Below are positions 8,930-18,275 of a stretch of DNA of 64,000 nt, in pieces. Position 1 is the first letter of the stretch. Each line of letters starts with the position of its first letter. The translations under genes and the position numbers were made by a program. This DNA is from Streptomyces sp. NBC_01296 (GTDB lineage Bacteria; Actinomycetota; Actinomycetes; Streptomycetales; Streptomycetaceae), in assembly GCF_035984415.1 (NCBI RefSeq), contig NZ_CP130720.1, forward strand, positions 496,001 to 560,000, given 5' to 3'. The notes beneath the pieces are model-generated. The model was given only the letters and a program-made list of their open reading frames with translations, was not told where the DNA came from and made no database searches.

Positions 8930-9684
8930 ACCGCCGCGTCGGGCCCGATGCCCGGTTCGGGGCGCGGCTGGCAGTGACGTCGGCCGCCACCGCCCTGGCG
9001 GCCGTGCCGTTCTCCCTCGCACTGGTTCTGGTGGAGTCGCAGTGGGCTCCGCTGCACCGGCTCGACCAGGGCGCCGCCGAGCGGCTGCACCGTTCCGTGC
9101 TCGGCCATCCCGCCCGGGTGCGGGTGTTGGAGTTCCTCACGCAGGTCGTCTGGGGCCCGTTGACGATGCGTCTGCTGGTGGCCGCGGTGGTGGTGTGGCT
9201 GCTGTGGCGGAGGGCGCTGCGGCTGGCAGCGTGGGCGGCCTGCACGGCGACGGCCGGCGGGCTCGTGGGCCTGCTGGCGAAGAACGCGGTCGCGCGCGCC
9301 CGGCCGCACCTGCCCGATCCCGTCGCCCACGCGCCCGGGTTCTCGTTTCCCTCCGGGCACGCCATGACGGCCACCACGTCCTGCGCCGTGCTGCTGCTGG
9401 TGCTGATCCCGCTGGTCCCGCGGGCCTGGCGGCCGCTGCCGTGGGTCCTCGCCGCTGCTTCGGTGATCGGCGTCGGCTGCACGCGGGTCGCGCTCGGAGT
9501 GCACTGGGTGAGCGACGTGGTCGGAGGCTGGCTGCTCGGCATCGCGGTGGTCGCCGCCACCGCCTTCGCCTTCGAGGCGTGGCGCAGCGACGTCGGCCGG
9601 CCCCGCACCACGCCCGCCCAGGGCTTGGAGCCCGAGATCGTGACGGCCGAACCCGAACCCCCGGCAGGCATGACGCAGCGGTGA
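8926..9684 (+). CDS. PAP2 family membrane phosphatase
   Basis: 252 residues, about six membrane helices, with the three PAP2 signatures: KNAVARARPHLP, FSFPSGHAMTA and CTRVALGVHWVSDVVGGW. These supply the catalytic His residues and phosphate-binding Arg/Lys. It likely dephosphorylates a lipid phosphate or undecaprenyl pyrophosphate on the outer membrane face. The start overlaps the stop of the upstream YihY gene (ATGA). This is the second PAP2 domain within 3 kb, the other being fused to a kinase-like domain. The last 40 residues are a hydrophilic Pro/Glu-rich tail. Confidence 0.9.
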   Translation: MNRRVGPDARFGARLAVTSAATALAAVPFSLALVLVESQWAPLHRLDQGAAERLHRSVLGHPARVRVLEFLTQVVWGPLTMRLLVAAVVVWLLWRRALRLAAWAACTATAGGLVGLLAKNAVARARPHLPDPVAHAPGFSFPSGHAMTATTSCAVLLLVLIPLVPRAWRPLPWVLAAASVIGVGCTRVALGVHWVSDVVGGWLLGIAVVAATAFAFEAWRSDVGRPRTTPAQGLEPEIVTAEPEPPAGMTQR

Positions 9685-9710
9685 AGCCCGCCGGGGCCGC
9701 GCAGGCCGTG

Positions 9711-12134
9711 TCAGCCGACCTGGATTCCGATGACGCAGGTGTCGTCGTCCGTGTCGGATCGGCTCTCGGCCAGGAGGCGGTCCAACCGGTGGTCCAGGTC
9801 GTCGGCCCCGCAGGCCGCCGCGCTCACGAGGTGGCCCAGGGAGTCCTCCACCGAGGAATCCCGCCTCTCGACCAACCCGTCCGTGAACATCAGCAGGGTG
9901 TCGTCCGGTTCCAACTGGACCTCCCGTTCGATGTACGTGACGTCCGGCAGGGCTCCGAGGAGCAGGCCCTCGATGAGCGGGAAGGCCTCTGGCCGGCCGC
10001 CGCGGACGAGCACGGGCGGCAAGTGCCCGGCGCGCGCCCAGCGCATCACCCGGGTACGGGGGTCGAAGAGCCCGCAGACGGCGGTGGCCGTCACGTGCTT
10101 CGCCAGGTGGTGGGTGACCGTGTTGAGCCAGGACAGCAGTTGGGCGGGGCCCGCGCCGGTCACGGCCAGGCCGCGCAGGGCGTTGCGCAGGACGACCATG
10201 CCGGTGGCGGCCTCGATGCCGTGTCCGGCGACGTCTCCCACGGAGAGCATGATCAGCCCGGAGGGCAGGACCACGGTGTCGTACCAGTCGCCGCCGACGA
10301 GCGACTCGGACTCCGCGGGCCGGTAGCGGACGGCCACGCGCAGGCCCGGGGCTTCGACGGCCGGCGGGGTGGGGGGCATGATGGCGTGCTGGAGCTGGAG
10401 GGTGAGGCGGTTGCGTTCGGCGGACTCGGCGGCGGTGTGGGCGAGTTGGTCCCGGGTAGCGGCCAGGGCGACTTCGGTCCAGTGCTGGGCGGAGATGTCC
10501 TGGTAGGCGCCGCGGACGGCGTGCAGGCGCCGGTCGGCGTCGAGGACGGGCTCGGCGACGACGCGGATGTGGCGGGTGATCCCGTCGGACCTGCGCAGGC
10601 GGAGGTCGACGGATGCGGGGCGGCGGTAGCGCAGCACGGCCCGCAGGAAACGGCCGAGGGCCGCGGAGTCGTCGGGGTGGGCGTAGCCGGGCAGTTCCCG
10701 CAGCGGTACGGGCGGGGCGCCGGCCGGCAGGCCGTGCAGCGCGTACAGCTGGGCGTTCCAGGTGATCTCGCCCGTGACGAGGTTCTCCTCGAAGCCGCCG
10801 ATCCGGCCCAGGCGCTGGGCGTGCTGGAGGAGGTCGGCCAGTCGTGCCGTCTCGTCCTCGATCCGCCAGATCAGCAGGACGGCCGCGCCGTGCCTGCTGA
10901 CGCTGATGTCCCCGACCGAGGTGAGCGGGATCTGGTCGACGAGCGCGGTCAGGCTCATGCGTTCGGCCCTGAAGGGTTCGCCGGTGGCGTGCACGCGCTC
11001 GATGATCTCGAACAGCCCGTTCTCGCCGGCGGCCATCGGATAGGCCTCGAGCAGCAGGGCGCCGTTCACGTCGGCGCGCTGCCGCCCGGCGGGGTCGACG
11101 AAGCGGCTGCTGGCGTGGCGGATGCGGAAGTCGGTCAGCCGTCCCTCGGGATCGAGTACGGGGGTGAGGACGACGGCGGGGTCGTGCAGCCCCTCGGCGA
11201 GGTCGGTCAGTTCCGAGACGTCCGGGAGTACTGCTTCGGGGAGGCCGCAATCGCCCGGGGGTGAGGTGTCCATGGTGCGGGCGCAGAGTTCGGCGAGTGC
11301 CTCGACCTGGCGCTCGATCTGCGGGGGCTGTGGCGCCAGGGGCCCGGGCCAACAGATTTCGAGGACGCCGTGGATGCGGCCGCCCGTCCCCGCCGGTACG
11401 GCCATCCGCCCCCCGTCGGGCCAGTGCAGGTGCGCGATCGAGGGCAGCCCTTCGCGTTGCAGGCGGGCAAGGGTGACCAGTCGGCGCTCGCGCAGCGCGA
11501 GGCGGGCGACGGTGGAGACACCCGGGGGGACGTGTCGCCAGCGGGCGGCTTCCCCGGGCGGGAACCCGGCGTACCCGGCGAGGGCCAGGGAGCCGTCGGG
11601 CGCCGCGGTCCACACGGCGACGGCGATCGCTCCCAGGGGTTTGAGGGCGTTCGTCAGAAGGGATTCGGCCACTGCCTGGGTGTCGTCGGCGGCGGCCAGC
11701 ATCCCGCTCTCGGCGGTGCGCAGCCGGACCGCCACCCTGGTGGACGGCTTGGCCGGGCCGAGCGTGCCGGTGCGCTCGACGAACTCGGCGGCGACCTCGC
11801 TGACGTGGTCGCGGGCGGCCTGGTTGACGATGTCCGCGGCGAGGTCGAGCGGGGACAGCCCGGTCTCGCGGGACAGCTCGTCCAGCTGCCGTGCCGCCGC
11901 GGCGGGGGTACAGCTCAGTTGTCCGATCAGGATGCCCTTGGCCAGTTCGACCAGGGCCCTGCCGTCCGCGGCCGCGTGCGCCGCCCGTACCTCGCCGCGC
12001 AGGCGTTCGACGGTGGCGACGAGGCGTCCCAAGGGGGTCGGGGCCTGGTGCGGGACCGTCTTGCGGCAAGACTCCTCGGTGGCCGCTTCCGGTGCCCGTG
12101 CATCGCCGTGCCACTGTGTGTCCGGGGTGCTCAC
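9711..12134 (-). CDS. Multi-sensor SpoIIE-type PP2C phosphatase (ANTAR-GAF-PAS-PP2C)
   Basis: 807 residues, soluble. An ANTAR-like helical segment (RALVELAKGILIGQLSCTPAAAA, about residues 55-110) is followed by a GAF-like domain (about 130-275; LALAGYAGFPPGEAARWRHVP), two PAS-like regions (about 295-540; GEITWNAQLYALHG, then SVDLRLRRSDGITRHI) and a C-terminal PP2C/SpoIIE domain (about 590-805) with GGDWYDTVVLPSG, MLSVGDVAGHGIEAATGM, RAGHLPPVLVRGG and LLMFTDGLVERR. It would dephosphorylate a STAS-type anti-sigma antagonist in response to a bound small molecule or redox signal. It follows the hybrid kinase on the same strand (91-bp gap) and sits within a partner-switching cluster, reminiscent of the osaA/osaC-type pairing in streptomycetes. 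Confidence 0.88.
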   Translation of the reverse strand: MSTPDTQWHGDARAPEAATEESCRKTVPHQAPTPLGRLVATVERLRGEVRAAHAAADGRALVELAKGILIGQLSCTPAAAARQLDELSRETGLSPLDLAADIVNQAARDHVSEVAAEFVERTGTLGPAKPSTRVAVRLRTAESGMLAAADDTQAVAESLLTNALKPLGAIAVAVWTAAPDGSLALAGYAGFPPGEAARWRHVPPGVSTVARLALRERRLVTLARLQREGLPSIAHLHWPDGGRMAVPAGTGGRIHGVLEICWPGPLAPQPPQIERQVEALAELCARTMDTSPPGDCGLPEAVLPDVSELTDLAEGLHDPAVVLTPVLDPEGRLTDFRIRHASSRFVDPAGRQRADVNGALLLEAYPMAAGENGLFEIIERVHATGEPFRAERMSLTALVDQIPLTSVGDISVSRHGAAVLLIWRIEDETARLADLLQHAQRLGRIGGFEENLVTGEITWNAQLYALHGLPAGAPPVPLRELPGYAHPDDSAALGRFLRAVLRYRRPASVDLRLRRSDGITRHIRVVAEPVLDADRRLHAVRGAYQDISAQHWTEVALAATRDQLAHTAAESAERNRLTLQLQHAIMPPTPPAVEAPGLRVAVRYRPAESESLVGGDWYDTVVLPSGLIMLSVGDVAGHGIEAATGMVVLRNALRGLAVTGAGPAQLLSWLNTVTHHLAKHVTATAVCGLFDPRTRVMRWARAGHLPPVLVRGGRPEAFPLIEGLLLGALPDVTYIEREVQLEPDDTLLMFTDGLVERRDSSVEDSLGHLVSAAACGADDLDHRLDRLLAESRSDTDDDTCVIGIQVG

Positions 12135-12225
12135 GGTGTTTCCGGCTCCTTGCTGGGACGGTCCCGGTTCTGATGGCCGGGCCGTGGGGTGGCTGCGCGG
12201 GCGGACGGTGTCGGCTGGGCGGCGC

Positions 12226-15200
12226 TCATCTCGTGAGCCACTGCCGGACGCGGGCGATGAGGTCGTCGGCGTCGACCGGCTTGGTCACGTAGTCGCTGGC
12301 CCCTGCGGCGAGGCTCTTCTCCCGGTCACCGGGCATCGCCTTGGCGGTGACCGCGATGATGGGAAGGCCGGCGTGGGCCGGCATCCGCCGGATCTCGGCG
12401 GTCGCCGCGTACCCGTCCAGTTCCGGCATCATCACATCCATCAGGATGAGGTCGACGCCCTCGTTGCGGGTGAGCGTTTCGATGCCCTTGCGCCCGTCTT
12501 CCGCGTGGAGCACACGGATACCGTGCAGTTCGAGCACGCCGCTGAGGGCGTACAGGTTGCGCGCATCGTCGTCGACGACGAGGACGGTGCGTCCGGCCAA
12601 GCCGTCGTCGAGCACCTGCGCGGGGGTCTGCGCTCGCTCCGCGCCCGCGTGGACGAAGGGCAGTACGTCCCCCGGCTGGTCGGCGGACAGGTGCAGCACG
12701 ATGCGTTCGCGGAGCTCGTCCAGACTGGACAGCAGCTCCAGGCGGCGCGAGGCGGCCCGTTCCCGCAGCGCCGTCTCCTGGCCGTTGTTCAGACGGGGGT
12801 TGTTGTGAGCGAGGACCGGGAGGGAGGAGAGCGCCGGGTCTCCGTCGAGGGCGTCGAGGAAGCGCAGGGCCTCGCCGTCGGGCATGTCGAGTTCGAGAAC
12901 GACGCAGTGGAAGGAATCCGTTGCGAGGGCGGCGGCGGCTTCCCGCGAGCTCGTGACGCCGACGACCTGGATGCCTCCGAGGTTCCCGGCCGACCGGTGG
13001 CCGGGGGCGAAGTCCCGGTCGGCGCTCTCGGCGACGAGGGAGAGCAGGCCGCCCTGGCGTTCCTCGATCACCAGCAGGCGGCGGGCCTGCCGCTGCGCGG
13101 GAACGGCCGGCGCAGCGGCCCGACCCGTTTCGGCGGGTCCGGCCGCGGCGTGTGTGGCGGGCGGCGGCACCTCGGGGAGCGGGTCCTTCTCGTAGCCCGC
13201 CCACCTGACCGGCAGGTAGAGGGTGAAGGTGCTGCCCTGTCCAGGTGTGCTCTCCGCGGTGACGGCACCGCCGAGGAGCTGGGCGATCTCGCGGCTGATG
13301 GAGAGGCCGAGGCCGGTGCCGCCGTACTTCCGGCTGGTGGTGCCGTCGGCCTGCTGGAAGGCCCCGAAGACGGACGCCAGCTGCTGCTCGGGGATGCCGA
13401 TGCCGGTGTCCCGTACGCGGAAGGCCACCACGGGTCCGCGGCCGGGCAGCCCGGCGGGGACCTCCGGCGCCTTGGCCGGTTCGATCCGCAGCTCGACGCC
13501 CCCTCGCTCGGTGAACTTGACGGCGTTGGACAGCAGGTTGCGCAGAACCTGCCGCAGCCGTGAGTCGTCGGTGTGCAGGGCGTCCGGGGCGTCGGGGGCG
13601 GTGGTGACGGTGAAGTCGAGGCTCTTCTGCGCGGTCATCGGCCGGAAGGTGACGTCGACGTACTCCAACAGCTGCGGCAGGGACACCGCCTCGGGGTTGA
13701 TGTCCATCTTTCCGGCCTCGACCTTCGACAGGTCGAGGATGTCGTTGATCAGCTGGAGCAGGTCGGACCCCGCCGAGTGGATGACGCCCGCGTACTCGAC
13801 CTGCTTCGGGCTGAGGTTGCGGGTGGGATTCTGGGCGAGCAGCTGGGCGAGGATCAGGAGGCTGTTGAGCGGTGTGCGCAGTTCGTGGCTCATGTTGGCG
13901 AGGAACTCGGACTTGTACTTCGAGGCCAGCGACAACTGCTGGGCCCTGTCCTCCAGTTCCTGCCGTGCCTGTTCGATCTCCAGGTTCTTGGCCTCGATGT
14001 CGCGGTTCTGGCTGGCGAGGAGGGCCGCCTTCTCCTCCAGCTCCGCGTTGGAGCGCTGGAGTTCCTCCTGCTGCACCTGGAGCTCTGCCGAACGTGCCTG
14101 CAGTTCGCCGGTCAGCCGCTGGGACTCCCCGAGGAGCTCGTCCGTGCGGGCGTTGGCGACGATCGTGTTGACGTTGACACCGATGGTTTCCAACAACTGG
14201 CCGAGGAAGTCCCGGTGTACGGGGGTGAACGGGGTGAACGAGGCGAGCTCGATCACGCCGAGGACCTGGTCGTCCACCACGATCGGCAGGATGATCAGGC
14301 TGCCCGGGGTGGTGCGGCCCAGCCCCGAGGAGATGACGTAGTCGCCGGGGACCTGGTCCGTGGCGATGATGCGGTGACTGCGCGCGGCCTGTCCGACCAG
14401 GGACTCACCGAGGGCGAAGTCGGTGCCTTCGCCGGTGCCTGCGGGGCGGCCGTAGGAGCCGACCAGGGTGAGCACGGTGCCGCCGGGGCGGTCCTCGGCG
14501 AGGTAGAACGCGCCGTACTGGGCGGCGACCAGCGGTGTCAGCTCGTCCATGACGAGTGCGGCGACGACGGACAGGTCACGGTGGCCCTGCATCAGGCCCG
14601 AGATCCGGGCCAGGTTGGACTTGAGCCAGTCCTGTTCCTGGTTGGCCCGGGTGGTCTCGCGCAGCGAACCGACCATCGAGTTGATGTTGTCCTTGAGTTC
14701 GGCGACTTCGCCGGAGGCCTCGACGGTGATCGAGCGGGTCAGGTCGCCCTCGGCGACCGCGCTGGCGACCTCGGCGATGGCCCGGACCTGGCGGGTGAGG
14801 TTCCCGGCCAGTTCGTTGACGTTCTGGGTCAGTCGCTTCCAGGTTCCGGAGACGCCCTCCACCTCGGCCTGGCCGCCGAGCCGGCCCTCGCTGCCCACCT
14901 CGCGGGCCACGCGCGTGACCTCGGCGGCGAAGGCGGAGAGCTGGTCGACCATCGTGTTGATGGTCTCCTTCAGCTCCAGGATCTCCCCGCGCGCGTCCAC
15001 CCGGATCTTCTGTGTCAGGTCACCCTGAGCCACCGCCGTGGTGACCTGGGCGATCGAACGGACCTGCGCGGTCAGGTTGTCGGCCATGACGTTGACCGAT
15101 TCCGTGAGGTCTTTCCACGTACCGGAGACCCCCTTGACGTCGGCCTGGCCGCCGAGCCGGCCCTCGGTGCCCACCTCCCGGGCCACCCGCGTGACCTCCC

Positions 15201-15693
15201 CCGCGAAGGCGGAGAGCTGGTCGACCATGGTGTTGATGGTCTCCTTCAGCTCCAGGATCTCCCCGCGCGCGGTGACGGTGATCTTCTGCGAGAGGTCGCC
15301 CTTGGCCACGGCGGTCGCGACCTGGGCGATGGAGCGCACCTGGTCGGTGAGGTTTCCGGCCATGAAGTTGACCGAGTCCGTGAGGTCCAGCCAGGCGCCA
15401 CCGACTCCGGGTACGTCGGCCTGGCCGCCCAGAGTGCCCTCGGTTCCCACCTCGCGGGCCACGCGCGTCACTTCCGACGTGACCAGCGACAGCTGGTCGG
15501 CCATCCCGTTGAAGACGGTGGCGATCTCACCGAGCAGTCCGTCCGACGTATCGGGCAGCCGGGTACGGAAATCCCCGTCCCGTACGGCCGTCAGGCCGGC
15601 CAGCAGCCGACGCAGCTCCGGTTCGCCGATCCCTGCCGCGCCCGCGGGCTCCGGCGAACTGCTCAGTGATTGCGGGCTCATCCGCTCAGCCAT
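12226..15693 (-). CDS. Soluble HAMP-repeat hybrid sensor histidine kinase (Nik1/group III-like)
   Basis: 1155 residues without membrane segments. Residues about 25-330 form tandem HAMP units, three sharing nearly identical wording ([19 protein letters not shown], then [20 protein letters not shown]), as in fungal group III osmosensing kinases. A GAF domain (about 365-525), a Glu/Gln-rich coiled coil (535-600), HisKA with [14 protein letters not shown] (phospho-acceptor H603), and an ATPase domain ([20 protein letters not shown]) follow. A degenerate receiver-like segment (about 855-990) precedes a full receiver with [13 protein letters not shown] (D1086) and Lys in VTKPVDADD. The protein can pass phosphate internally from H603 to D1086. 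It probably senses osmotic or cytoplasmic stress for the adjoining PP2C and sigma-factor system. Confidence 0.9.
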   Translation of the reverse strand: MAERMSPQSLSSSPEPAGAAGIGEPELRRLLAGLTAVRDGDFRTRLPDTSDGLLGEIATVFNGMADQLSLVTSEVTRVAREVGTEGTLGGQADVPGVGGAWLDLTDSVNFMAGNLTDQVRSIAQVATAVAKGDLSQKITVTARGEILELKETINTMVDQLSAFAGEVTRVAREVGTEGRLGGQADVKGVSGTWKDLTESVNVMADNLTAQVRSIAQVTTAVAQGDLTQKIRVDARGEILELKETINTMVDQLSAFAAEVTRVAREVGSEGRLGGQAEVEGVSGTWKRLTQNVNELAGNLTRQVRAIAEVASAVAEGDLTRSITVEASGEVAELKDNINSMVGSLRETTRANQEQDWLKSNLARISGLMQGHRDLSVVAALVMDELTPLVAAQYGAFYLAEDRPGGTVLTLVGSYGRPAGTGEGTDFALGESLVGQAARSHRIIATDQVPGDYVISSGLGRTTPGSLIILPIVVDDQVLGVIELASFTPFTPVHRDFLGQLLETIGVNVNTIVANARTDELLGESQRLTGELQARSAELQVQQEELQRSNAELEEKAALLASQNRDIEAKNLEIEQARQELEDRAQQLSLASKYKSEFLANMSHELRTPLNSLLILAQLLAQNPTRNLSPKQVEYAGVIHSAGSDLLQLINDILDLSKVEAGKMDINPEAVSLPQLLEYVDVTFRPMTAQKSLDFTVTTAPDAPDALHTDDSRLRQVLRNLLSNAVKFTERGGVELRIEPAKAPEVPAGLPGRGPVVAFRVRDTGIGIPEQQLASVFGAFQQADGTTSRKYGGTGLGLSISREIAQLLGGAVTAESTPGQGSTFTLYLPVRWAGYEKDPLPEVPPPATHAAAGPAETGRAAAPAVPAQRQARRLLVIEERQGGLLSLVAESADRDFAPGHRSAGNLGGIQVVGVTSSREAAAALATDSFHCVVLELDMPDGEALRFLDALDGDPALSSLPVLAHNNPRLNNGQETALRERAASRRLELLSSLDELRERIVLHLSADQPGDVLPFVHAGAERAQTPAQVLDDGLAGRTVLVVDDDARNLYALSGVLELHGIRVLHAEDGRKGIETLTRNEGVDLILMDVMMPELDGYAATAEIRRMPAHAGLPIIAVTAKAMPGDREKSLAAGASDYVTKPVDADDLIARVRQWLTR

Positions 15694-15880
15694 CCGTCAA
15701 CCCCTCGCCACACGACCGGTCGGCGAAGGTTGACGCCGACCCGAAGGACCCTATGGCACGACCGATCACTCTGAAGCAGCGCTTCCGCACACTGACGCGG
15801 AAGCCGCGGGTGCAGGAGCGGGCGGTGGGTAGACGAATCGGTGACGAAGAACACAGCGAAGGACACAGCCGACGAAAGGG

Positions 15881-16339
15881 GTGAGGGCGTTGTCGGTCAA
15901 GGTCGTGGGCTGGGCACGCTCGTTTCCGGTATCGAGGGGAGTGCGGGCGGCGCGTCTGTGGACCGCCGGGCACCTGGCGTCGCTGTCCTGGGACGAATCG
16001 GCCGAGGACACGGTGCACTCCGTGCTCCTCAGCGTCTCCGAACTCGTCGCCAACGCCCACCTGCACGCTGCCGGCACCGCCCACCTCGTGCTGACGTGGG
16101 ACGGCCGGTGCCTGCACGTCAGCGTCGCCGACTCCGATCCGCGGCTGCCCGGCCCGCGGCCTGCCGACGCCGATGCCACCTCCGGCCGGGGACTGGGGAT
16201 CGTCACCACCCTGGCGGACTCGTGGGACATCCACGCGTGCCACGGCGGCAAGGCGATCACGGCCTGTTTCCGCCCCCACGGCGGGGCCGACCCCCGAACC
16301 GGGCCGCCGGCCGACGGGGGCGGGCCGCGCCGGTCATGA
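15881..16339 (+). CDS. Anti-sigma-factor-type ATP-binding protein (HATPase_c)
   Basis: 152 residues, a single GHKL ATPase domain of the RsbW/SpoIIAB-like type found in Streptomyces regulators. The N-box is SVSELVANAHLHA, the G1 region VSVADSDPRLP and the G2 motif GRGLGIVTTLADSWDI. Such proteins hold a sigma factor and phosphorylate a STAS antagonist. The GTG start at 15881 has GAAAGGG directly upstream. Its 3' end overlaps by 6 bases the end of a convergent STAS gene, an obvious candidate partner. The C-terminal 25 residues are a low-complexity Gly/Pro tail. Confidence 0.87.
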   Translation: MRALSVKVVGWARSFPVSRGVRAARLWTAGHLASLSWDESAEDTVHSVLLSVSELVANAHLHAAGTAHLVLTWDGRCLHVSVADSDPRLPGPRPADADATSGRGLGIVTTLADSWDIHACHGGKAITACFRPHGGADPRTGPPADGGGPRRS

Positions 16340-16681
16340 CCCGCCGACCGCGTCTTCGACGCTGGGGTACAGGGACAGGACCGTATCGGCGCCCGTCAGG
16401 GCGAAGAGCCGGCGGAGCTGCTCCCCGGGGGCGGCGATCCGCAGGGCCGTCAGGCGGTGCACCCGCAGCAGCAGGTTCAGGAACGACGAGTCGCCGAAGG
16501 TGACGGAGCCTGCGTCCAGCACCACCAGCCGGTGCCGGTCCGCTGCGGCGGTGAGGGCCTCCTCCAGAGGGGCCAGGGTGTCCTGGTCGAGCTCCCCCTG
16601 CGCGGCGACCACCCACCCGGCCCCGGCCGAGTAGCCGTCCCCGACCACGCCTTCGTGGTGCGCGTCCCCTGCTCCGGTCAT
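16334..16681 (-). CDS. STAS-domain anti-sigma factor antagonist
   Basis: 115 residues, one STAS domain. The strand-helix motif VTFGDSSFLNLLLRVH carries the D64-S65-S66 arrangement; S65 aligns with the serine phosphorylated by SpoIIAB/RsbW-type kinases. It should bind an anti-sigma kinase when unphosphorylated and so release a sigma factor. It is convergent with the HATPase gene at 15881 (6-base overlap) and upstream, in opposite orientation, of the sigma gene at 16897, a natural partner-switch trio. It is a likely substrate for one of the two PP2C phosphatases nearby. Confidence 0.88.
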   Translation of the reverse strand: MTGAGDAHHEGVVGDGYSAGAGWVVAAQGELDQDTLAPLEEALTAAADRHRLVVLDAGSVTFGDSSFLNLLLRVHRLTALRIAAPGEQLRRLFALTGADTVLSLYPSVEDAVGGS

Positions 16682-16896
16682 GTCCGCCTCCCCGGATCGT
16701 CACCTGTACGGCCTCCGCAAGGGAGTATGCCTTCCCCTCGGCCGTACGGAAGCGCCGGGACCGAGCACCGGTAGCCGACACGGCCACCACCCGGGTGAAC
16801 GTCCGGCAAGAGAATTCCGCGCGGGCCGTGTAAGACCGAGATGCCGGGGCATGAGCGCCCGGGCAGCCGTCAGTCAATCGGGAGGGAACGGCCACC

Positions 16897-17829
16897 ATGT
16901 CTCGTTCGGCCACCGCCGTAAGCCCCGTTCGTGCAGCAGACGCGCAGATCACACACTCTGCACCCGGCGATCGGACCATGGGAGCCTCACCGCAGGACGT
17001 GGCATTGCCCGACGTGAAGAACGCCCGGGAGATGGCACCCGCCGACGCACGCGAGCTCTCGAGGCTCTTCTTCGCAAGGCTCCGCGACCTCGAAGAAGGC
17101 ACCCGCGAGTACCAGTACACCCGCAACACCCTGATCGAGATGAACCTCTCCCTCGTGCAGTTCGCCGCGCGGCGCTTCCGCACCCGCACACGAGGCGGCG
17201 GTCTGGACATCGAGGACATCATCCAGGTGGGCACCATCGGTCTCATCAAAGCCATCGACCGCTACGACCCCGAGCGCGAGGTCGAGTTCTCCACGCTCGC
17301 CCTCCCGTACATCACCGGCGAGATCAAGCGCTACTTCCGCGACACCACCTGGGCCGTGCACGTCCCGCGCCGCCTGCAGGAACTGCGCACGGAGCTCGCC
17401 AAGGCCCAGGAGACCCTGACCGACGTCCTCGGCCGGGCCCCCACGGTCAAAGAGGTCGCCCAGCACCTCGAACTGAGCGAGGAGCAGGTCATCGACGGGC
17501 TGGTCGCCGCCAATGGCTACACCAGCGGCTCCCTCGACACCGCCTGCGCCGACGGTGACGAGCCCTCGACGGCGAACCGGACGACGCGCCCTCTGACGGA
17601 CCGGCTCGGCGACGTCGACCCGGCCATGGAGCTCTTCGAGGAGTTCCACACCCTCGCCCCGCTTCTGGAGCAACTGGACGAACGCGACCGGCTCATCCTG
17701 CAGTTGCGCTTCGGCGAGGACAAGACCCAGGCCGAGATCGGCGCCGAACTGGGCATCTCGCAGATGCAGGTCTCGCGCCTGCTGTCCCGGACCCTGACCC
17801 GGCTGCGCGCCGGAATGCTCTCGGTGTAG
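16897..17829 (+). CDS. SigB/SigF/SigG-subfamily RNA polymerase sigma factor
   Basis: 310 residues; GGGAGGGAA ribosome site 7 bases before the ATG. After a 40-residue variable N-terminus come region 2 (NLSLVQFAARRFRTR, DIEDIIQVGTIGLIKAIDRYDP, FSTLALPYITGEIKRYFRDTTW), region 3 (VHVPRRLQELRTELAKAQE, LGRAPTVKEVAQHLELS) and region 4 (LDERDRLILQLRFGEDKTQAEIGAELGISQMQVSRLLSRTLTRLR). The pattern is that of stress/differentiation sigma factors governed by anti-sigma kinases. It is the only sigma gene among a phosphatase, three kinases and two STAS genes and is presumably their target. The STAS gene at 17838 follows after 8 bases, so sigma and antagonist are co-transcribed. Confidence 0.95.
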   Translation: MSRSATAVSPVRAADAQITHSAPGDRTMGASPQDVALPDVKNAREMAPADARELSRLFFARLRDLEEGTREYQYTRNTLIEMNLSLVQFAARRFRTRTRGGGLDIEDIIQVGTIGLIKAIDRYDPEREVEFSTLALPYITGEIKRYFRDTTWAVHVPRRLQELRTELAKAQETLTDVLGRAPTVKEVAQHLELSEEQVIDGLVAANGYTSGSLDTACADGDEPSTANRTTRPLTDRLGDVDPAMELFEEFHTLAPLLEQLDERDRLILQLRFGEDKTQAEIGAELGISQMQVSRLLSRTLTRLRAGMLSV

Positions 17830-17837
17830 GCAGCGCC

Positions 17838-18275
17838 ATGCCACCGGCCCACCGACACGAAGGCTCCGTTCCGCCCACCGGCACGCACACGCTCTACGAA
17901 GACGTGATGTGGGCGGACGCCTTCGTACGGTGCGGGGACGCCGGGAACGACGGCACCGGTGCGCCACGGCCGCTCACCGCCCAGCCGCTGCATGACCGTC
18001 CCGGCGCCGTGCTGCACGGCAGCTGCGACCTCGGCACCCGGCCGATCCTGGCCGCGGCGCTCGACGTCGTCACCCGGATCCCCGGCCCGGTCCTCCATCT
18101 CGACCTCTCCGCCGTGGCCTTCCTCGACCCCGCCGCCGTCGCCGCCCTGGTAAAGGCGAACGCCACCGTCATGGGACAGGGCCGTCGTCTGCTGCTCCAC
18201 CACCCGCCGTACTCGCTCCGCAAGGTAGTGGAGATGTTCCCGGACGAATGTGCGGCGCTGGAGGTCGCAGCATGA
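17838..18275 (+). CDS. STAS-domain protein lacking the phosphorylatable serine
   Basis: 145 residues. The STAS core starts near residue 50 (AVLHGSCDLGTRPILAAALD) and continues LHLDLSAVAFLDPAAVAALVKA and RLLLHHPPYSLRKVVEMF. Where antagonists have Asp-Ser-Ser, this protein has D97-P98-A99, so it cannot be switched off by serine phosphorylation in the usual way. The 45-residue N-terminal part is unlike STAS. It lies 8 bases after the sigma gene and overlaps the following MEDS/ATPase gene (ATGA), so the three form one operon. It may act as a constitutive antagonist or as a docking partner for the MEDS protein. Confidence 0.8.
   Translation: MPPAHRHEGSVPPTGTHTLYEDVMWADAFVRCGDAGNDGTGAPRPLTAQPLHDRPGAVLHGSCDLGTRPILAAALDVVTRIPGPVLHLDLSAVAFLDPAAVAALVKANATVMGQGRRLLLHHPPYSLRKVVEMFPDECAALEVAA

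Noticed and set aside
8869..12114. A 1081-codon open frame on the minus strand and several others of 300-900 codons opposite real genes
   Set aside because: These are antisense shadows of high-GC genes: Arg/Pro/Gly-rich, no family motifs, and fully covered by genes with clear domains.
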